Shown here in pieces: positions 59,737 to 64,000 of a stretch of DNA of 64,000 bases. Source of the stretch: Azospirillum sp. 412522 (GTDB lineage Bacteria; Pseudomonadota; Alphaproteobacteria; Azospirillales; Azospirillaceae); the NCBI RefSeq assembly GCF_019805165.1, contig NZ_RWIJ01000019.1, forward strand, positions 1 to 64,000. The letters are read 5' to 3'. Within the stretch, counting starts at the first letter, position 1. Every line of letters begins with the position of its first letter. The notes under the pieces were generated by a model. The model worked only from the letters and a program-made list of their open reading frames with translations, searched no databases and was not told the origin of the DNA. The position numbers and the translations under genes were made by a program.

Positions 59737-61269
59737 ATGAAGAGGAGTTCCGGCACTTTGGGTCGAGCCGCGAACCACATCGCTGGTCTCATAGCCTTCG
59801 GCGCGGCGTCATGGTCGGGAATGGTTTCGGCGCAGATGACGCCGACGCCACGCTATATCCAAGCGGGACCGACGACAGCCGTGTCACCGCCGGGACCTGA
59901 AATACGGCTGACCCTGCCCGAAGCGGTCTATCTGGGGCTGCGCCGTACCCCCGTCATCCGCAGCGCCTATCTGCAACGGGTCCTCGACACCTACAACCTG
60001 TCCGTCGCCGAATCCGCCTTCTCGCCCAAGGGCGGCCTCGTCGCCACCATCGATACCGACCGCACCGGCACGAGCCGGAACGGGGTCGGCCAGCTGTCTC
60101 CGAGCGTGCATCTGCTCACCCCGCTGGGCACGGCGATCGAGTTCGGCTGGAACGTCCGGCAGGCAGGCAGGCGCCAGCGCGACAACGGTCTGTTGATCGG
60201 GGATTCGTCGCTGACCCTGTCGGTGATTCAACCTTTGCTGAAGGGGGCGGGCTACGAGGTCAACATGGCCCCCCTCCGCGAAGCGCGGCTGCAGGAGCGG
60301 TACAACCGGCTTCGCCTGAAGACGACGGTCGCCGATGCGATCACCGGCATCGCCCGTGCCTATCATCAGTTCATTCAGGCACGGCAGCAGATCGTCCTGG
60401 CCAAGGGCGCCTTGCAGCGCGCGCGGGACCTCGATGGCGCCAACCGGGCGTTGATCGCGGCCGGACGCATGGCGGAGATCGAGCTGGTGCAGGCGCAGGC
60501 GACGACGGCGACCCAGGAACTGGCGGTGCTCCAGGCGGAAAACGCCTTCGACGCGGCGCGGCTCGCCCTGCTCAGCCTGCTGGCGATCGACCCGGAGACG
60601 CGGATCGTCCCGGCCGACACGCTGACCGCCAGCCCGGTGCGGGTCGATCTGAAAACGGTGACGGCGCTCGCCTTCGACAACCGCCCCGACTATTTGTCCC
60701 AGCTCATCGCCATCGAAAGCGCCCGTCTCGGACTGGCCGTCGCCACCAACCAGCAGGCGTGGGACCTGTCGCTGGGGATCGGCGTCACCACGCCCGGCGG
60801 TGGCCGCACCGGCTGGCGCGCCACCGAAAGCCTGCCGACCACCAAGACCGATCTGCGGGCCGGATTGCAACTGACCATTCCCATCAACGATCCGGCGATC
60901 AGGCAGCAGGAGGTCCGGGCCACGGTCGGATTGCGGCAGAGCGAGGTGCAGCTCGAACAGTTGCGCACCGAGGTCGATCGGCAGGTGCGGAACGGCGTAC
61001 GGACCGTCGATACCGCGTGGCGCCAATACAGGTTGAGCCGGCAGGTGCGCGAGCTGTCGGAGCGGACGCTGGCAAGCGAGATGGTCAAGCTGCGGGCCGG
61101 CCGGTCGAACAACTTCCAGGTCGTCTCATACCAGGACCAGCTGAGAGGAGCGGAAAATGGCGAGTTGACCGCGCTGGTCGCCTATCTCGACGCGCTGATC
61201 ACCCTCGACCAGCTGCTGGGCACCACCCTCGACACCTGGAGCGTCCAATTGAACGACGCCCCGCCATGA
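59737..61269 (+). CDS. TolC-family outer-membrane efflux protein
   Basis: A 510-residue outer-membrane protein with a signal peptide (cleavage near SGMVSAQM) and two OEP halves made of long helices and beta segments (RLTLPEAVYLGLRRTPVIRS; LIGDSSLTLSVIQPLLKGAG). It would form the exit duct of an efflux or secretion pump. It begins an operon in which each gene overlaps the next by four bases: small lipoprotein, MacB-type ATPase, MacB-type permease. Confidence 0.92.
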   Translation: MKRSSGTLGRAANHIAGLIAFGAASWSGMVSAQMTPTPRYIQAGPTTAVSPPGPEIRLTLPEAVYLGLRRTPVIRSAYLQRVLDTYNLSVAESAFSPKGGLVATIDTDRTGTSRNGVGQLSPSVHLLTPLGTAIEFGWNVRQAGRRQRDNGLLIGDSSLTLSVIQPLLKGAGYEVNMAPLREARLQERYNRLRLKTTVADAITGIARAYHQFIQARQQIVLAKGALQRARDLDGANRALIAAGRMAEIELVQAQATTATQELAVLQAENAFDAARLALLSLLAIDPETRIVPADTLTASPVRVDLKTVTALAFDNRPDYLSQLIAIESARLGLAVATNQQAWDLSLGIGVTTPGGGRTGWRATESLPTTKTDLRAGLQLTIPINDPAIRQQEVRATVGLRQSEVQLEQLRTEVDRQVRNGVRTVDTAWRQYRLSRQVRELSERTLASEMVKLRAGRSNNFQVVSYQDQLRGAENGELTALVAYLDALITLDQLLGTTLDTWSVQLNDAPP

Positions 61270-61496
61270 TCCCGGCGATACCCCCGGTGCGCCTTCTCTT
61301 GGCCGTCGTCGCGGCGTTCCTCCCGGCCTTCGCGGGCGGCTGCGCCGGACCCTATGCCCTGCCCGAGCCAATGGCCGCCCCGACCATGGCGTTTCCGTCG
61401 CAAGCCTCGCCGCCCCTGCCTGCCTACGCCATGCCGCTGGACGACGCGCCGGTGTTGATGAGGCTGGACGGCGACGGGAGCGGCCTGCCGCCATGA
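61266..61496 (+). CDS. Small putative lipoprotein in the efflux operon
   Basis: A 76-residue protein with a signal and lipobox-like AFAGGC, followed by a Pro/Ala-rich tail and no domain I recognise. The ATG overlaps the TolC-type stop, and its stop overlaps the ATPase start. The third positions are G/C-rich. It may help anchor or assemble the pump. It is too small to be a periplasmic adaptor. Confidence 0.65.
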   Translation: MIPAIPPVRLLLAVVAAFLPAFAGGCAGPYALPEPMAAPTMAFPSQASPPLPAYAMPLDDAPVLMRLDGDGSGLPP

Positions 61497-62203
61497 CGGG
61501 CAATGGGCCGCCCATGACGCTTCTCGAACTGTCCGGAATCCACAAGGCCCTCGGCCACGGCTCCGGCCGGGTGCCGGTGCTGCGCGACGTCTCCTTCGCC
61601 ATCGGGCCGGGGGAGGTCTGCGCCATCACCGGGGCCTCGGGATCGGGCAAATCCACCCTGCTCACCCTGATCGGCCTACTCGACCGGCCGGATTCCGGGC
61701 GCCTGCTGTTCGAAGGGGAGAACGTGGCGCGCGCCACCGCCGACCGGCAGGCCAGCCTGCGCGGCCGGCGTATCGGCTTCGTCTTTCAATCCTTCCATCT
61801 TCTGTCGCGGCTGACGGCGCTGGACAACGTCGCGCTGCCGTTCCTCTATCGCGGGCTGTCGCCGCGCGCCTGCCGGGGCCGGGCGGAGGCGATGCTGCAC
61901 CGGGTGGGCCTGGCCGACCGCATCGGCCACCGCCCGGACGAGCTGTCGGGCGGCCAGCGCCAGCGGGTGGCCATCGCCCGCGCCCTGGTCGGCCGGCCGG
62001 CCCTGCTGCTGGCCGACGAGCCGACCGGCAACCTCGACAGCGCCGCGGCCCGGCACATCCTCGACCTGTTCTTCGAGCTGAACGCCGAAACCGGCGTCGC
62101 CGTCATCCTGGTCACGCACGACCCCGGCATCGCCGCCCGCTGCCCGCGCCGCCTGACCATCGAGGACGGCCGGCTGACAGCCGACGGGCGGCAAGCGCCG
62201 TGA
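61493..62203 (+). CDS. MacB/LolD-type ABC transporter ATP-binding protein
   Basis: A 236-residue ATPase with Walker A GASGSGKST, the Q-loop in FQSFHLLSRLTALDNV, signature LSGGQRQRVAIARAL, Walker B LLADEPTGNLD and H-loop LVTHDPGIA. The DEPTGNLD form is typical of MacB/LolD/FtsE exporters. It overlaps both neighbours by four bases. Confidence 0.93.
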   Translation: MTGNGPPMTLLELSGIHKALGHGSGRVPVLRDVSFAIGPGEVCAITGASGSGKSTLLTLIGLLDRPDSGRLLFEGENVARATADRQASLRGRRIGFVFQSFHLLSRLTALDNVALPFLYRGLSPRACRGRAEAMLHRVGLADRIGHRPDELSGGQRQRVAIARALVGRPALLLADEPTGNLDSAAARHILDLFFELNAETGVAVILVTHDPGIAARCPRRLTIEDGRLTADGRQAP

Positions 62204-63462
62204 CGCCCCCCGCCCGTCCACCTGCCGATGGGGCCGCCAATGGGATCGCCGATGGGCCGGGCGGCGGCCTTCTGCGCGATCTGGCCGCCGACGCCTTCCG
62301 CAACCTGTGCGCGGTGCGCCAGCGGTCGCTGCTGGCGTTGCTGGGCATCGTCATCGGCACGGCGGCAGTGATCGCCCTGATCAACATCGGCGACAACGCC
62401 AGGCACCACGCGCTGAGCCAGTTCCAGGCCATGGGGACCGACCTGCTGACGGTGCGCCGGGAATTCTCGGCCCTCGGCCAGCCCCCAGCCTTCACCCTTG
62501 ACGACGTGGCGGCGCTGGCCGCCCTGCCCGAGATCGCCGCCGCCGCTCCCCTGGCGGTGGGGGGGCTGGAGATCGGCAGGGGCCAGGGTCGGGGCCAGGG
62601 TCGGGGCCGAGTCTCCCTCGGCATCGCCGGAGTGACCGCCGACTTTTTCCGGCTGACCCGGCTGACCGCCGCCGACGGCCGGATCTGGTCGCCGGGCGAG
62701 GCCCGGCAAACCTGGGTCGTGCTGGGCTCCGGCGCCGCCCGGCAGCTGGCGATCGACGGCGCCCCCCCGGCGGTGGGCCAGTGGATCCGGTTGGGCGGCT
62801 ACAACTACACGGTCAGCGGCATTCTCGGGCCGACGGTCGCCAATCCCCTGCTGCCCATCGATACCGATAACGCCGTCTTCGTCCCGCTGGAAGGCATGCG
62901 GCGGGTGGTCGCCGGCGGCGAGATCGCCAGCATCGTGCTGCGCAAGCCGGCGGAGGTGGACGACCGGGCCGCCGGAGCCGCCGTCGCCGCCTTTTTCGCC
63001 GCCCCGCCCCGGCCGCGCCCGGTGGCGGTCCAGACCGCCCGTCAGATGATCGCCGCCATGGGCGAACAGATGGAGGTCTACGCCCTGCTGCTGGCCGCCG
63101 TCGGCGGGATCTCCCTGGTCGTCGGCGGCGTCGGGGTGATGAACGTCATGCTGACGAGCGTGGTGGAGCGGCGTCGGGAGATCGGGCTGCGGCTGGCGCT
63201 GGGCGCGCGGCCGCGCGACATCCGCGCCATGTTCCTGACCGAGGCGACGGCCCTGTCGGTCGTCGGCGGCGGTCTGGGCGCCCTTCTGGGGCTGGCGGCG
63301 GCGGCGGCCTATGCCCGGTCCGCTGGTTGGGATTTCATCCTGTCCGCCGCCGGGCCGCCGCTGGGGATCGGCATGTCCTTTGCCGTCGGCCTGTTCTTCG
63401 GCCTCTATCCGGCGATCCGCGCGTCGCGCCTCGACCCGATCGTCGCCCTGCGCGCCGAATGA
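62200..63462 (+). CDS. MacB-type ABC transporter permease
   Basis: A 420-residue mechanotransmission-type permease. It has an N-terminal helix (LLALLGIVIGTAAVIALI), a MacB periplasmic core domain (~65-270) and three C-terminal helices with GGVGVMNVMLTSVVERRREI and RASRLDPIVALRAE. GTG start. The periplasmic domain contains a Gly/Arg/Gln run from a 12-bp repeat (62580-62610). MacB systems need an adaptor protein; none is encoded here, so it may be supplied elsewhere or the pump works differently. Confidence 0.92.
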   Translation: MTPPARPPADGAANGIADGPGGGLLRDLAADAFRNLCAVRQRSLLALLGIVIGTAAVIALINIGDNARHHALSQFQAMGTDLLTVRREFSALGQPPAFTLDDVAALAALPEIAAAAPLAVGGLEIGRGQGRGQGRGRVSLGIAGVTADFFRLTRLTAADGRIWSPGEARQTWVVLGSGAARQLAIDGAPPAVGQWIRLGGYNYTVSGILGPTVANPLLPIDTDNAVFVPLEGMRRVVAGGEIASIVLRKPAEVDDRAAGAAVAAFFAAPPRPRPVAVQTARQMIAAMGEQMEVYALLLAAVGGISLVVGGVGVMNVMLTSVVERRREIGLRLALGARPRDIRAMFLTEATALSVVGGGLGALLGLAAAAAYARSAGWDFILSAAGPPLGIGMSFAVGLFFGLYPAIRASRLDPIVALRAE

Positions 63463-63851
63463 CGCGGACGGCCCGCAACCCGCGCAGAGGGTTGCAAGGC
63501 ATCCGGCACCGCGAGATCGGCGACATCAGGTCGGCGGCGGATTCCGATTTCATTTCTCGATAATACCACCTATAAGATTATTAAAGCGGTTATTATACTC
63601 GCATAAGAAGTTAGAAAACTAATTATTCTCCATAAAATAAGATTGGTAACTAATTTTATCTCTTTTCATTGCCCGTTGACCGAAACGGTCGGCGGGCCAG
63701 GCATGACCACGGGAAGGCGGCCCGTGGCGGGCGCCGGAAACCTGCCATCCCTGGAGGGGGGCGTGGTTTCCGGATGTCTCCATCACCCCGCCGAACATCG
63801 TCCGGATCGCGGCATCGACCGACGCCGCGACACTCAACCTTGGGGGAAAAC
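63463..63851. other. Intergenic region with AT-rich island
   Basis: No gene is supported in these 389 bases. Bases ~63545-63665 are strikingly AT-rich for this genome, with GATAATACC, TATAAGATTATTAAAG and two ACTAATT direct copies. It may hold the promoter of the following gene or a site for a nucleoid protein. Confidence 0.55.
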
Positions 63852-64000
63852 ATGAACGGCAAAATTCTGGCGCTCCTGGGCGCATCCATCCTCGCCACCC
63901 TGTCCGGCACCGCGTCGGCCCAGAGTGCCCTTACGGCAACGGCAAAAAATACGACTCCGTCACCTGCGACCTTTTCTTCGCCTTCGGGCTGTCAGGGGAC
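63852..64000 (+). pseudogene. Small secreted protein gene, cut by the window edge, apparent frameshift
   Basis: GGGGGAA precedes an ATG that encodes a clear signal peptide (MNGKILALLGASILATLSG, cleavage near ASAQS). From about 63927 the ATG frame turns poor in third-position G/C. The frame one base earlier becomes protein-like (PYGNGKKYDSVTCDLFFAFG) with high third-position GC. This suggests a one-base loss near 63921-63931, by mutation or sequencing error. The product family is not recognised, and only ~50 codons are visible. Confidence 0.5.

Overview
The window is chromosome-like DNA of very high GC with strong G/C bias at third codon positions. It looks like an alphaproteobacterium of the Rhodospirillales, most like Azospirillum. 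That call rests on the Entner-Doudoroff genes, a complete PQQ synthesis operon with a PedF-type cytochrome, many amino-acid ABC importers, large soluble hybrid kinases and a chemoreceptor. It comes from recognising families, not from a database search. No phage, IS element, CRISPR array or tRNA was seen.

Left part (1-10.8 kb). The first ~265 bases look like the promoter and boxB/boxA leader of an rRNA operon that runs leftward out of the window. Next come zwf and edd (minus strand), with a HexR-type regulator divergent from edd. A plus-strand block for PQQ-dependent oxidation follows: cytochrome c-550 PedF, a LuxR-type response regulator, a CXXCW protein and pqqABCDE.

10.6-31 kb. This stretch holds a small stress-type protein with an EcfG-like promoter, a four-gene OsmF/YehZYXW-type osmoprotectant importer, an unknown gene behind a Fur-box-like palindrome, the pqiABC lipid-transport operon (minus), a HutC-type GntR regulator with a polar amino-acid importer, and a tightly coupled operon of bioM-bioN-bioY, acyl-CoA ligase, thiolase-like protein and MFS permease. 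purT and a small lipoprotein gene close the stretch.

31-41 kb. A minus-strand signalling operon stands out: a 1963-residue soluble poly-HAMP hybrid kinase with seven near-identical 92-residue repeats, a REC-PAS-kinase-REC protein coupled to it, a small winged-helix-like protein and two small three-helix membrane proteins of DUF5985 type. This is my best candidate for an undescribed system.

41-64 kb. Here are msrPQ (methionine sulfoxide repair), a dienelactone hydrolase, a chemoreceptor, a thioredoxin-reductase-like flavoprotein lacking the redox CxxC, a cystine-type ABC importer, a secreted-type beta-helix protein with a carbohydrate-binding module but no signal peptide, a ClC channel, and an amino-acid importer operon with a class IV aminotransferase and a GntR/FCD regulator. 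Last comes a TolC-lipoprotein-ATPase-permease efflux operon without an adaptor. The right edge cuts a small secreted-protein gene that appears frameshifted.

Many genes are translationally coupled through ATGA/GTGA overlaps. In all three polar amino-acid importers, a strong inverted repeat separates the binding-protein gene from the permease genes, which probably sets their relative expression.
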